Assembly: GCA_008711295.1 (NCBI GenBank)
Contig: VUYV01000054.1
Location: 1,191,190-1,255,189, forward strand
Source: Anarhynchus alexandrinus
Lineage: Eukaryota; Chordata; Aves; Charadriiformes; Charadriidae
Length of the DNA stretch: 64,000 nucleotides
Reading direction: 5' to 3'
The position numbers were made by a program, and so were the translations under genes. The notes under the pieces are model-generated. The model saw nothing but the letters and a program-made list of their open reading frames with translations. It made no database searches and was not told the DNA's origin. The stretch's first letter is position 1. Every line of letters begins with the position of its first letter. Below are positions 44,601 through 56,600 of this stretch, piece by piece.

Positions 44601-47600
44601 GGACAGCTGGGGAGGGACTTTTTACAAGGGCATGTAGTGATAGGACGAGGGGGAATGGCTTCAAACCAGAAGAGGGTAGATTTAGATGAGATATTAGGAA
44701 GAAATTTTTCACTCTGAGGGTGGTGAGGCACTGGAACAGGTTGCCCAGAGAAGTTGTGGAGGCTCCATCCCTGGAGGTTTTTAAGGCCAGGATGGATGGG
44801 GCTTTGAGCAACCTGGTCTAGTGGGAGGTGTCCCTGCCTATGGCAGGGGGGTTGGAACTTGATGATCTTCAAGGTCCCTTCCAACCTAAACCATTCTATG
44901 ATTCTATGCCTATTTACAGTAATCCCTAATTAAACTCCTGGCTCTTTTCTGGCACGAGCAAGACCTGATGCCCTGAGGACCCTGGGAGTGCCGGATGCTG
45001 AGCAGTGCAGGTAGCACCCAGCCGGGCACCTTCCTCTACCCCAGCAGGAAACCAAAATTTCTATGCTTAAGATTAGCTTTCTGCCCCAAAAGCTTTCTTT
45101 CCAAGACAGAACCTGCCTCAATGCAGCTGAGATCACCCGCACGGAAGGGGCCGGAGGCAGGGCTGACACCACAGAAGAGCACAGAGTCACCCCAAATCCA
45201 CCCTGAGGGCAGGTGACAAAGAGAGGGGCACCATAAGAACGTACCCACGCAGCGCTTCAGAAAGGCGTCAGCTCAGCAAAGTGAGCCGAATCAGAACACG
45301 GCGAGATTTACGCCCCAAGTTGTGAAATGCAGGATTTATTTTGGTATTTTTTTTACTGCTCACCAAAGAGCTGCTCTCCCACAGTTGCATAAAAAGCTTG
45401 AGTAAGACCAGTTGAGAAGGCAGATGAGAATAGCCAGGCAGAAAAGCAGTGACAAACCGAAGGAAGGCAAGCTGGTAAGACTGTAACTAAATCAGCAATT
45501 ACGAAATTCAGACAATTAATAAAGAATGAATGAGCTGCAGCATTAAACGCTTAGCACATCAGAAACAAGCCAGCCCTGTGGGGCTCATTAGATGCCGGTG
45601 GTGCTCAACAATGTTTCTGGGTTGTAACTGGAGAAAAGAGATAATTATTCATCTTACATTTGTTTCACGGTTCCTATTTCAGCAATAACTAATGCAAGTA
45701 TTAAAAATCATTCACTAAATTCTACATTTTAAAGTCAACAACTCAGAATAACGTCCTTTAGAGAGATTCAGAAAGAATTACAGACTCAGATCCTTGAAAA
45801 AAAATCCGAACTAATAAAAGTTCCAAGATTTTAGGTGGAGTTAGAAAACAGCCAATACAGAACTTAATGTCAAGCAAAAGGATCACAGTACAACCCAGCA
45901 CAGCACTAGTTCTGTGCAAGTTGAGATCCTAAACTATCTCAATAAAATTGAAAGTGCACCTCACAAAGGTATTAGGCTGGCTAAGAAACTTGGAGAATAC
46001 ATTGCTCTTTCCCCCTTTGCATGCATTTTGATAAAATTGTTATCTATAACAACTGTACAGCCCAGATTACGGTGACAAAATCCACCTCACTGGTGGATCC
46101 CAAAAATGAAGTGATGACAGCGACAGATGACAGAATGCCACTGTGCTTGGAGGAAACCCCACAGCAAGGAGAGCACAGCAAGGCCCATTTTTTGTGGAGT
46201 TCTGGAAGAAAACACAGGGTATTTGCTATCCAGGTCAAGTGTATAGGAATTTGGCATCTACTCATTTCAGGTTGATTTTATATGGCATTGGCCAAGCAGG
46301 CCAAGGAAAAGGAAAAGAAGCTGCATCCACGAGATGCAGAAATGCATCCTAAAAAACCCCGGAGACATTGAAAGGTGTCATCCCAGCGGAAGGGACACTA
46401 TGAAGATAGCATGGTCCTGGGCACGTGAGCAGGGCAAGTAGAAAGGTGAAATTACCCCAAACAAAGCACTGCTGAAATCACAACTAACATGATACCTCCC
46501 AACACAGCATGTTCTGCTTTATCGGATGTTTCAAAGAAGCAATAGAAAAGAGTTTAGGAAAAAGCAGTTAAGAACATGAGGCAGGTTTCCCAGTCTTAAG
46601 TCCCAGAGGTTAAAACAAATTTGGTCTATTTAGTTTATCCAGAGAATAGGCTAGAAGGGGACTTGTCCACTGCTCAGACCCAGGACTCAGGGAGAGCTTC
46701 CTCACATTGAAGGCTCTTTGACTTCAGGCAAACGCAGAAGATCAGCTAGCTGGGAGCTGAAGTTGGATCCACTCAAACCACAGAAAAACCCGTCTTTTCA
46801 CAGAAAGCTCAGTGGGACCCACATCCCGAATCGCGCTCACCACCAATTACTCCGGGTTTCTCTTTTTTAAATATTGAGGATTTCTTAGCATGTATGTAGA
46901 GGTCAGCAGAGATGTGCTTTTTGTTTGCAGTACTGGAGAGACACACACACACATCCCCGAAGTTCCTGGGAATCAGGGAGTGTTTGAAGGAGTCCAGACC
47001 AATCTCATCCGTCATGTTAAGAGGGAGCAAGAAAATGTCATTGGAGCAAAATGCCAAAAACAAAACTAGAGGTTTTAGAGGGAAAAAGAGAGAGATGGCT
47101 CCCTGAAATGCATATATTGCAATCCAAGAACACCACCACTGTAAAACATCACAGGTGGAGCTGTTTTCAGTTAAAGAGTTAAGCTGAATTTAACCATCTT
47201 TGCTGAAGTTTCCTGCAGTGAATACCCACTTCAGGTTGATTTTTGCAGCCTCCGCTGAAATGGACCAGCAGTTTCCATAGAGAAGCACATGGCAAGGAGG
47301 ACTCGTTTGGTTGGGGTTTTTTTCCCCACCATGTAAAACTCATGCTGGTGAAGACCAAGCGACAGATCAGGAACCACTAGGATCCTCGGTCTCCAGCAGG
47401 GAAGCCTGGCCTGAGAAGGAAACATTTTCTTCTCTGAAAATTCATCCAAATTTGGCTACATTCTTCATCTAGAGTACTCCTCTGGGCAGACTCCACGCCA
47501 GCTTGGGAAAGCCCAGCCCCTCCAAAAATCCCAGTTGAATCACATCACTTCACCCACTGACTACGGTCCACAGGGACACCAGAGCAGCCGGGGACCGTGC

Positions 47601-50600
47601 CCACAGCCGCAGTGCCGCACGGAGAAGCAGCAGCCATTGCATGGCCATGGCAGCCTGCCCGTGGGGCGAGGAGGTGCGGGCAGGAGGAGGCAGGGGACCT
47701 CCAGGGCTTTCATCGTGCTTTGTACACCGCAGCCCTTCTCTTCTGGGACTGGGAGAGTGCTCGGCTCCTTTATCTTGTTCTCGGCTGTGCTTGTTGTTCT
47801 GCTGTCCTACAATAGACACATCCTTTCCTCCAGCTCCCTAATTAAACGCGATCCATTCCACAGACCAGCTCACACAATAGCTTTTGCAGCCTCTCCTCTT
47901 AAAACAGATGTGATCCTTTCCTCCACTCCCGTGTGCCGCAGGAACACGCCGTAACACACACACACACACCCCCACTTACAGCTCTTATGGCCACAAAATC
48001 CTGTGCCAAAATCCTCCTTGCCTTGCCACAGGCTGCAAGGCAGGCTCTGACGCTGCTCTCTTTCCCCTCAGCCATTTGGTGTACGGCATCGCCCGGAACA
48101 AACCTTCCCTGCTGCCAAGCCAAAACCACCAAGAATTAATTTTAGCAGGGAAGAAACTGGGGCACGTGGCATTTTTTTCTTTTCTTTTTTCTTTTTTTTT
48201 TTTTTTGCAAGGCTGCAGCTCCGTGCTTTGCCTCTCTTCTGTGGTGATGCAGCAGAGGAGAACACTTCGACAAATTAAATCAAGGGGTCCTTGGCCTTCG
48301 AGGACCAGCAGAGAAGCACAGGAGCAGAAAGGATTATATACAAGAGTAGCATTTAAAGTGTCACCTTCAGCTCGGTTCGATTTTAACTCAGTCCGGTTCC
48401 CTGCGCAGGGATGCTTCCCTCAGAAGGAGTCTGGCGAGTCACTTAGTCTCCCTCTGTCTCAGTTTCTCATCCATAAAACAGATATTAAATATTGCTTGAC
48501 CCCTGGCCTCCTGCTTGTGAGGTTTTTTTAATCTTTGCTCTCCTTTTCCTAAGCTATTTCTCTCCTTAATCACAGAGCAAGAGCCAGGTGTCATCTCTGG
48601 ACATGCTCACACCGGGCTGGAAGAGGCGGCTACCCAGGACACGGCTGCCCGTGTCTCTTCTGCTCAGGTCCATGCAACATCAACTTCAGCAGACAGCACA
48701 AGGGAGCGTTTGGACCCCACTCCATCCCAAGAGTGAAATGGCGCCATGATGGCAGCAAACTGACGAAAGCCCTAATTTCTTAAAAAAACACAGGAAATTT
48801 CCACGTTGCAGTAAACCAGAAGACAAAACCTCCAAATAAAAGTAATGGCATGGATGTGAGAAGACACAAACTCGAGGGGGTTGGAAAAGGAGGATGGGTC
48901 CAGCTCTCCACTGTGCTGACCAAGAAAGTGCTGGGAGGTGCCAGGATGAGTTGCAGACCCCCAGATCAGCCACATCTCAGTGTACCCCCCTCAAACCCAT
49001 TTTCTCCTCTCAACAACCCCTCAGGTGTGCCAGGAGCTTATTCCTATGCACAATTAGGAATTTACTCTAGAACGCAGATAAGTGGAGGTGGCTATCTTTG
49101 TTAGCAAGTTTCTAGCAGCAGAAGAGACTGTCACCTCTCTGTGACAGTGGTGGGGCTGGAGAGCACTGAGCTGGGTGTGTGATGGCTTGTGACACCGAAC
49201 ACAGCCCTTTCCGTCAATGACAACACTTTCTGCAGAGGTTTACGCAAGTTAGAGGGTCAGGCAATCAAAGGCAGCTCTGTCACCTTGCAGAAGGAGCAGA
49301 GAGTCTATCAAAGGACAACGATTTCTGTAAGAACTCTTCAAACCCTCACAAACAGCAATTACCAGTGCTCTCATGACCCCAAATCTCCCAGAACAAGCTG
49401 CAGACCTCCCCCCTTGACAGCCAGGCTAAATCCAATCATGCCTGTCAGCCAGAGCAAGCAACAAATCATTCCCTTCTAGGCAGGAGGAAAAGCCAGAGCG
49501 GGTGTGTGGGGAGCAGGAGAGCCACCTCGGCACTGCCGGCAGCTTCCGCCGTGCTTGTGGTGCTGCGTCAGTGCTCCTTCCAGCTGCGCTGTGTTCCTGC
49601 GGAAAGTGAGGTTTACAGCCCTGGATTCCCCTCCTTCTAGTGCAGCTGAGCCCTGGCACTGAACCGGGCTTGCTGCACTACCAAAACCATGTGGAGCCCT
49701 CAAAGGACGGAGCCACAGAAGGCCAGGGGCACCTCTCCAGTGTGCACTGACCCCCCTGCACATGCTCTGCTGAGCCCAGGGGATGATCATAGAATCATAG
49801 AATGGTTTANTCTTGCTGCGCTACCAAAACCATGTGGAGCCCCATCCAACCTGGTCTTGAACATCTCCAGGGATGGAGCTTCCACAACTTCTCTGGGCAA
49901 CCTGTTCCAGTGCCTTACCACCCTCAGAGTGAAAAATTTCTTCCTAATAGCTAATCTAAATCTACCCTCTTCCAGTTTAAAGCCATTCCCCCTTATCCTA
50001 TCACTACATGCCCTTGTAAAAAGTCCCTCCCCAGCTCTCCTGTAGGCCCCCTTTAGGTACTGGAAGGCCACAATAAGATCTCCCCGGAGCCTTCTCTTCT
50101 CCAGGCTGAATAGCCCCAACTCTCTCAGCCTGTCTTCACAGGAGAGGTGCACCGGCCCTCTGATCATCCTCGTGGCCCTCCTCTGGACCTGCTCCAACAG
50201 GTCGACGTCTTTCATGATGCAGCCCATTAGTGCAATGCTTATAGCCTGCTTGAAGTAATATTGCCGAGGAAGAACAAACGTGAAGCAGGAGGAAGAGGAA
50301 GGAACACAAGGGCACAAAAGGGGACAGACATTTGTGACATGACTTGAGAGGCTCTCCATGAATTTAGAGAGGGGGTGGGAGCTGGCAGAGCACTCCCGGG
50401 CTGGGAAGGAGCGATGCTGAAGGTCTGCCCTCTCCCCCACATTCAGGAAGCCTGGCAGACATTATTCCCCATCCTCTCCCTTGAGCTCCCAGCAGATATT
50501 TGCCGATGTCTCAGACGACGGCATCGGCAAGTCAGTAATGTGACTCACCATGAGCGCCGTCAGGGAAAGCCCCCAGCCGGGGAGCGAGGTGAGTCACAGG

Positions 50601-53600
50601 GAGACACCGTTGGCTCTTGGAGAGGGAAGAAAGCCCAACTGAAGAAAGGCCAACCCAAGCAAACACAGGGCAAGGATGCGTGACGGGGACGTAGGGGACA
50701 CAAGGCACTGCTGCCTCCCTCCCAGCTTTTTGCCAGCAGCTCCAGTCCTGCTCTGGGCTGGGTGCCTACTTGGCTCCCAGCTCTCTCAAAGGCATTTGCC
50801 TGGCTACAGGCCAGCATCACCCACCAGGGGCATTGCTGCTTGCACTGGCATGCCCAGCATCAGTTGATGTGCTCCTGCCAGAGCCCTGAGCACCGCCTGC
50901 CCGTGGGACACTTGCCCGGAGCAGAAGTCCTGAGCTCCTCAGAGAAACAGGAGGTATGGGGAACACCACGCACCAGCATGCACCTCCTGGGCTCATCAGC
51001 CTTCTCATAGCATGCTCCCCCATCCGGGTTATGGTTTCCATCATCCTCCCTGGCTCCATAACTAAGCTCTCCGTCCAGCTGGGAACCCCCTGCTCTTTCC
51101 CAGGCTGGACACCCTGCTACGAAGCTTTCCTCCCCACTACACTTTGGAGCCTGGCCACAAGGGACATACTGCTGCCCCAGGCTTGGCAGAGAACTCTTAG
51201 CTAGGGCATTGCTGGAAGCCAAAAGGCAATGAGCTTATCATGACTTACTTACGAGGCCAGCTACCGAGAGAAGAGGAGCATGCAGGGGGGTTGGAACTAG
51301 GTGACCTTTAACGTCCCTTCCAATTCTAACCATTCTATGATTCTGTGCCCATGCCTCGTCTCCTCAGGAGCCATCAGGTTGCATGTCTGGCTCAGCCCAG
51401 TCATTCCTGCCACTGCGTGACCCAGCAAGCCCAGCAGACAGCCGGCACAGGCAGTACTTGCTCACGTCTGCCTGGGACCGCCTTCCCAAAGTCTCTTGGG
51501 CAAGCAGTGCCCAAAGCCCCATCCCTACCCGGCTTCCTCCAGGGCTCAGACCTCGCTTTCCAGCATTAATGGCTCACACTTCACACCTTCTTACCTGTTC
51601 AGATGCCTGCCCTCTGCCACACGGAGTCATTTACCTCCTTAAACTTGTAATTTTACTACATGTGCATTACAACTCACACTACTTAATGCTGCCAGTAACC
51701 TCTAAAGCTTCTCTGGAAAGCATTCATTGCATCCTAGCCATGGTATTAAAATAGACAGCAAAGCCAGGGCCACCACACGTTGGCCAACTCTCCTGGAAAC
51801 CATCCCTCCCCTATGTGCAGTCCTAGTCAAAAGGCTGCTCTGATTGATCTGGCTACTAATTTAACCAGTTTATTGATTAAATACTAACCACAGGATGAGA
51901 TCCTGACCTATTTCATGCAATCGAGTAAGTGGCATGTTGGTAGCCATACTGGACTAGCCATTATTTTATTACGAAGTTAAGTGGCACCGGTGGTGCCGGG
52001 AGAAATACAGTGGACTTGCCCAGAAGCCTTCACCCCTTTTACTGTGATTGTCAGAGCACTGAAAGAGCAATTGAAATTATTACAGATATCCCTTCGGTTC
52101 CTCCCAGATCTAATACAACGTAATCTTGTTCATCTCGGATAATCACATCAAGTCATTAGCGCACCGATAAATTCACCTCGCGCGGAGTGCCGTGACTTGG
52201 CCAAGAGCAGGCTGAGCTCTCCAGGCGGCCAAAGCCTGAGCATCTCCTGGCCAGCCCGCCGCCCGCCGGGCCAGCTCCCTTTCAAATCCTGCTCTGTTTT
52301 ACAGCAGGGACAGTCGTGGCTGTGCTGCTTCTTGCATGATGAAAGAAAAAAAAGAGGAAGAAAGAAAGAAAGAAAAAAAAAAAAGACGACATCATTATAA
52401 ATGACCTAACGCTTTTCAAAACTCGCCATGGCAGGAACAGGGGTATCTCAGAAATATTTTAATTGAATGAGCTCAGAATTACACCAGGCGCTCTACACAA
52501 ATAACTGGCCAAATGCATCAATTTTCACACCAGTCCGGCTGTGCGTGTGGCTTGCAGGGGACGCAAAATCTTGCTTTAAACAAGCTTGTTGAAATTCAGC
52601 AATTTTGCCAATTTGCTAAAATAGAGCTCAGCTATGCAAAACAGCAGAAGTCGAACAAAATCAGATGTACCTGACAGAGTAGGAGGTGTAGAGGAGCTAG
52701 ATTTTAAAGTGCTTGAAATGCCTCCTTGTTTTGAGCCTGCAAAACTCAGCTGGACGCTTCCCAGGAACAGGCTTGCAGAAGCCTTCCACAGAAGTAGCTT
52801 TTCAGAAATGCCTATATAGGATTTCAACCCTTCTGGCACCAAAGAAAACCTGGATTAAAGCTGCACTCAGCAACCGCAGCAGCAAAGAAAGGATGATTCC
52901 AAGTTCTCTAGAACAACCGCGCCAAACCCCAGCCAGGTAGCCCTGGCTGCACTGGAGACATGCCAGGACCACAGAGAGGAAAGCATTTGCATATATTTAC
53001 ATCATGAAAACATAAACAAATATACAGTTATCATTGTCATTTAGGGCTCCATGTGCTCAGCCATTCTGAAAGGGAAAAAAAACCCAACAAGAACAACAAA
53101 AAAACCCAGAAGAAAAGATGCCCTGCAGACAGCTCAGGCACTTTGAAATCTTCAACAACTCATAACTCCTTATGGTTGGGAAGATGCATCAGTTGGGCTC
53201 TTGCTCGCCAGTACTGTAACACCCTCTTTGGTACCTGATGGATGTACAACCCGTCCCAGACCACAGTCACAAGCTCCCATCTGAATTTCTCAAGCTTTGC
53301 CCATCACCGACACGGAGCAGAAGAGCACTGGGGCCTATGGGCTGCTGCTTCCCAGGAGAGCTGAGCAAGGAAGGTCCCCTGGGCACACACCAAAAGGTCA
53401 GGCTGGCTGCAGCTTTAATGAGCATTTAATTACTGTTGAGCTTGGGACCTTTTGAGGTTCAGGTGCCCAAGGGTAACTGTCTGGACTTATGGATCGGTTT
53501 ATCACACCTCCATCCAGAGGAGCCGAAGGACCTACCCCAGCAGTTTAGGGCATGAAGCAACACGGACCGGGTCACCCTGTTTTGGGATGAGGAGGAGAAG

Positions 53601-56600
53601 GGGGTCAGCTGTACAGACACAATCCCAACTGTTTGCCAGGAAAACAAGCCCTGGCCTACTGCATTTTTTAGTACTGACGTGGCCATTGGTGCCCTGCAGG
53701 AGAGTCAGAAGATGTAGGCTCCGGAGGAAAGCTGTAGCAGACGCTCAGGAAATTGCTGTCCAAGTGCATCCTTGGCAGGGCCAATGTCCCGTTCCACCGA
53801 GTCCTTCCAGGGCCAGGGATTTGCACCAAGAGGCAGAGCAAGACAGGGCTGCGTCCCCAGCAAGCCAGCCGGAGCAGGCAGGAAAAGCAGGAAGGCAGAG
53901 CTGAGCACCTCCCCTTCCCTCCTTGTCCCCGAGCTGCGAGAATCCCGGGAATTCTCCAACATCCTCCTGCTTCTGGACAGAAACGCTCCCTCGGGCGAGC
54001 ACTGTGAGGATGGCCATGCCACCGCCAGCCCTTCAGCAGGGGGAAGACGGGGATGGCATCCCTGCCATGCAACACCGACTCCCTGTACAAAGTCCCTCTC
54101 AACCCAGATCCACAAAAGGGACCAAATTTGGGCTTAATATCTACATCTTGCTCTGGCAGAGCTGTTCTACCCACGGCCCGTTGCTCTGCTTTGCCTTCAG
54201 GCGGGCGGCACCAGGGCGGCAGAGCCCTGGCCAGAGCAGGAATCCCAGCAATGCCGACTATGCCGTGTCCTCCTCTTTGCCCCCAAAGGGTCAGGTCTCC
54301 ATCTAAACAGGAAGCCAGGATCAGCCAAGGCCCCCAGCGCTTGCCCTCCGAATCCCGACCGCCCGGGAGTGGAGCGGAGGCAGCGCTGCAGGAGGAGCTG
54401 CTGCTGCTGGTGGCCCCGTGTCCCTCCCTGGCACGGGCAGTTACAGGGACTTTCAGGGCGCCCTCCCCCTCGGGACCCCCGCTGCCGGGCAGAGTGCTTC
54501 CTCACTTCTTTGTAAGACCATTTTTTTAAATCATTTAGTAAATAGCACCAAAGGCCAGTGAGCAGCATGAAGGCAGCATTGAGAGAGGGGAGACGCAGTG
54601 GCAGGGGGGACCGAAAGGGTGTCACCCCCCCTCTGTCACCAGCAGCAAGTAACTCAGAACATGCCAGGACTCAACACTTTCCCCCTAAACCAGGGACTGC
54701 ATTAAAAACCATAGAAACCTCAGGGTGAGGAGCTGCTTCACACGCCACACGCAGAACCGCCCCAGCTTGCACTTGAAGATCTCCCATCACTCGCCTTCTG
54801 TGCCTAAATAAGCTTTTTCTTCCTCCGGTTTCCCCAAAGCCAATATTTTGGGATTACTTTATGCCTTAAAGAACACAGCTACCCTTTTGCTTTAAGGAGG
54901 ACACGCATTCCTTGATCTCCAGCCAAATTCAAACCAGCCCCCGGCGCCCAGCCCAGCCAGCGAGCGCCCTCGCAACGCCGCAGTTAACGTCTTGCTGCTG
55001 GTAGCAAAAGCCAGCGCAAAACACGGGAAACCAGGGAAGGGCTTTGTGCGTAAACTCCCGTCAAACAAACCATCCGGGCATCCTCTTCACAAACAGCACC
55101 CCACGACAAATAAACAGACGTTTAAAAGCCTCTCTGCCAGATGTGATCTGCAGACTCACGGCCTTTCAATGACTTGCATCTCTCTCGTCTTCCATTAGAT
55201 CAAGGAAACTTGAGCACGTTTCAAACACATCATGAGAAATCATTATTTTACCCTAATTTGTATTCTTTCTGCCATTCAGAGCTTTATCTATGAATTGTCT
55301 AGACTACGCTGAAGTTTATTTATATTGCTCAAAAAAAACCCAACACAGTAGGGTTTATTTAAGCCCTCAAAGTTGTGCCAGTCCTCCCATACTGATGTGG
55401 AGTTGCATGATTTTGGGGCTGCAGCTGCATTCTTTCAAAAGTCTTATCTTGAAAGGCAGCAGAGGAAACAGCTGTTTGTGAGAGCTCCTGACGGCATCAC
55501 AGTTGTGCTGTCCCAAACCTCATCTGGAACGAAGGTGAGCAAACCTAATGCCATAAAGGACTTCCCAACTTGTGCATCGGCCACAAAGTTCACCACCACA
55601 AAGAGGACAGGGCAGCGGGTAGGAAAGCTGCTGAGAAAAGCCTGTGAACTATTAATGCAATGAAACTTTGAAACTGAAGAGCCTTGCAAGCTGTGCCCTT
55701 TGGGTATGATATGCCTCTCCTTAGGGTACAATACCCCTCTCCTCCTCTGGAGATGAGAGAAGAGAAAACAAGGTTATAGCAAGAGTCGGCAGAAGGGGCT
55801 GAGAGAGGAGCAGGGCGACAGCCGAACACTGGTAAGGCTGCTCAGCCATACGAGCAGGTCCAGTGCTCATGGGATCCCACGAGGCCACCAGAAAGGCAGC
55901 TCATCCACTACTCAACATCCCCGCAAGCATCCTCAGCTCCTTCCATTTAAGAGTGTTACTTCCAGGAGAGCGCCCTTCCTGGAAGACAGGGCAGACCCCT
56001 TGCTTGTGACCCACGGAACAGACCAAATTACCCGCGCCTGTGGCCACACCACCACGTATGTTGGACCAAAGTCCCACCACCGCCCAAAGGGCTGTCTCGT
56101 GCGGCGAAGAGCAGTCAAGCTCCTGCTCTTTTGAGCCTGGGGGCAGTGAGCTCGCTGGGTGCTCCCTTTGCTCACTTCCCAGTCTGCCCTTGAACACCTT
56201 CCAGTTGTGCGGGCGAGAGGCCGGGGAGCAGAGGAAAAGCTCCTCTCCTGGCCATCGGCCAAGCATTATATGGCGAGAGCGCCCCGTATCCTGACTATAA
56301 GTATTTTGGGAAGCCAGATGACTTCATTAGCAGCTGACATCCCCCGACCTACTCGCTGCTAAACAAGCTCGCTGCTGGCCAGCCCCAGAGCTTGTTACTC
56401 AGCACTTTAATTTGCACATTGCCATTTACCGGGCACTAACCTGCCGACACATCCAGGCAGCAGCTGAATTTTCACCCAGCTGAAGCACTTAACGCAAGCG
56501 GGAAAAGACAAGCGTACGTTTTCCACAAACAGTTTGCTGTTACCTTCGAATTGGGACTGACACACGAGGAAATCCTCCAAATGCTACGGCTTCCATCCAG

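Noticed and set aside
44270..44689. 139-codon frame with reverse-transcriptase-like text
   Set aside because: It is the decayed ORF2 end of a CR1 LINE, so it is reported as the mobile element and not as a gene.
46540..46760. Stretch vaguely resembling an old CR1 segment
   Set aside because: Too few matching words to call by eye.
49787..50440. 217-codon minus-strand frame
   Set aside because: CR1 ORF2 remnant plus unrelated flank; not a host gene.
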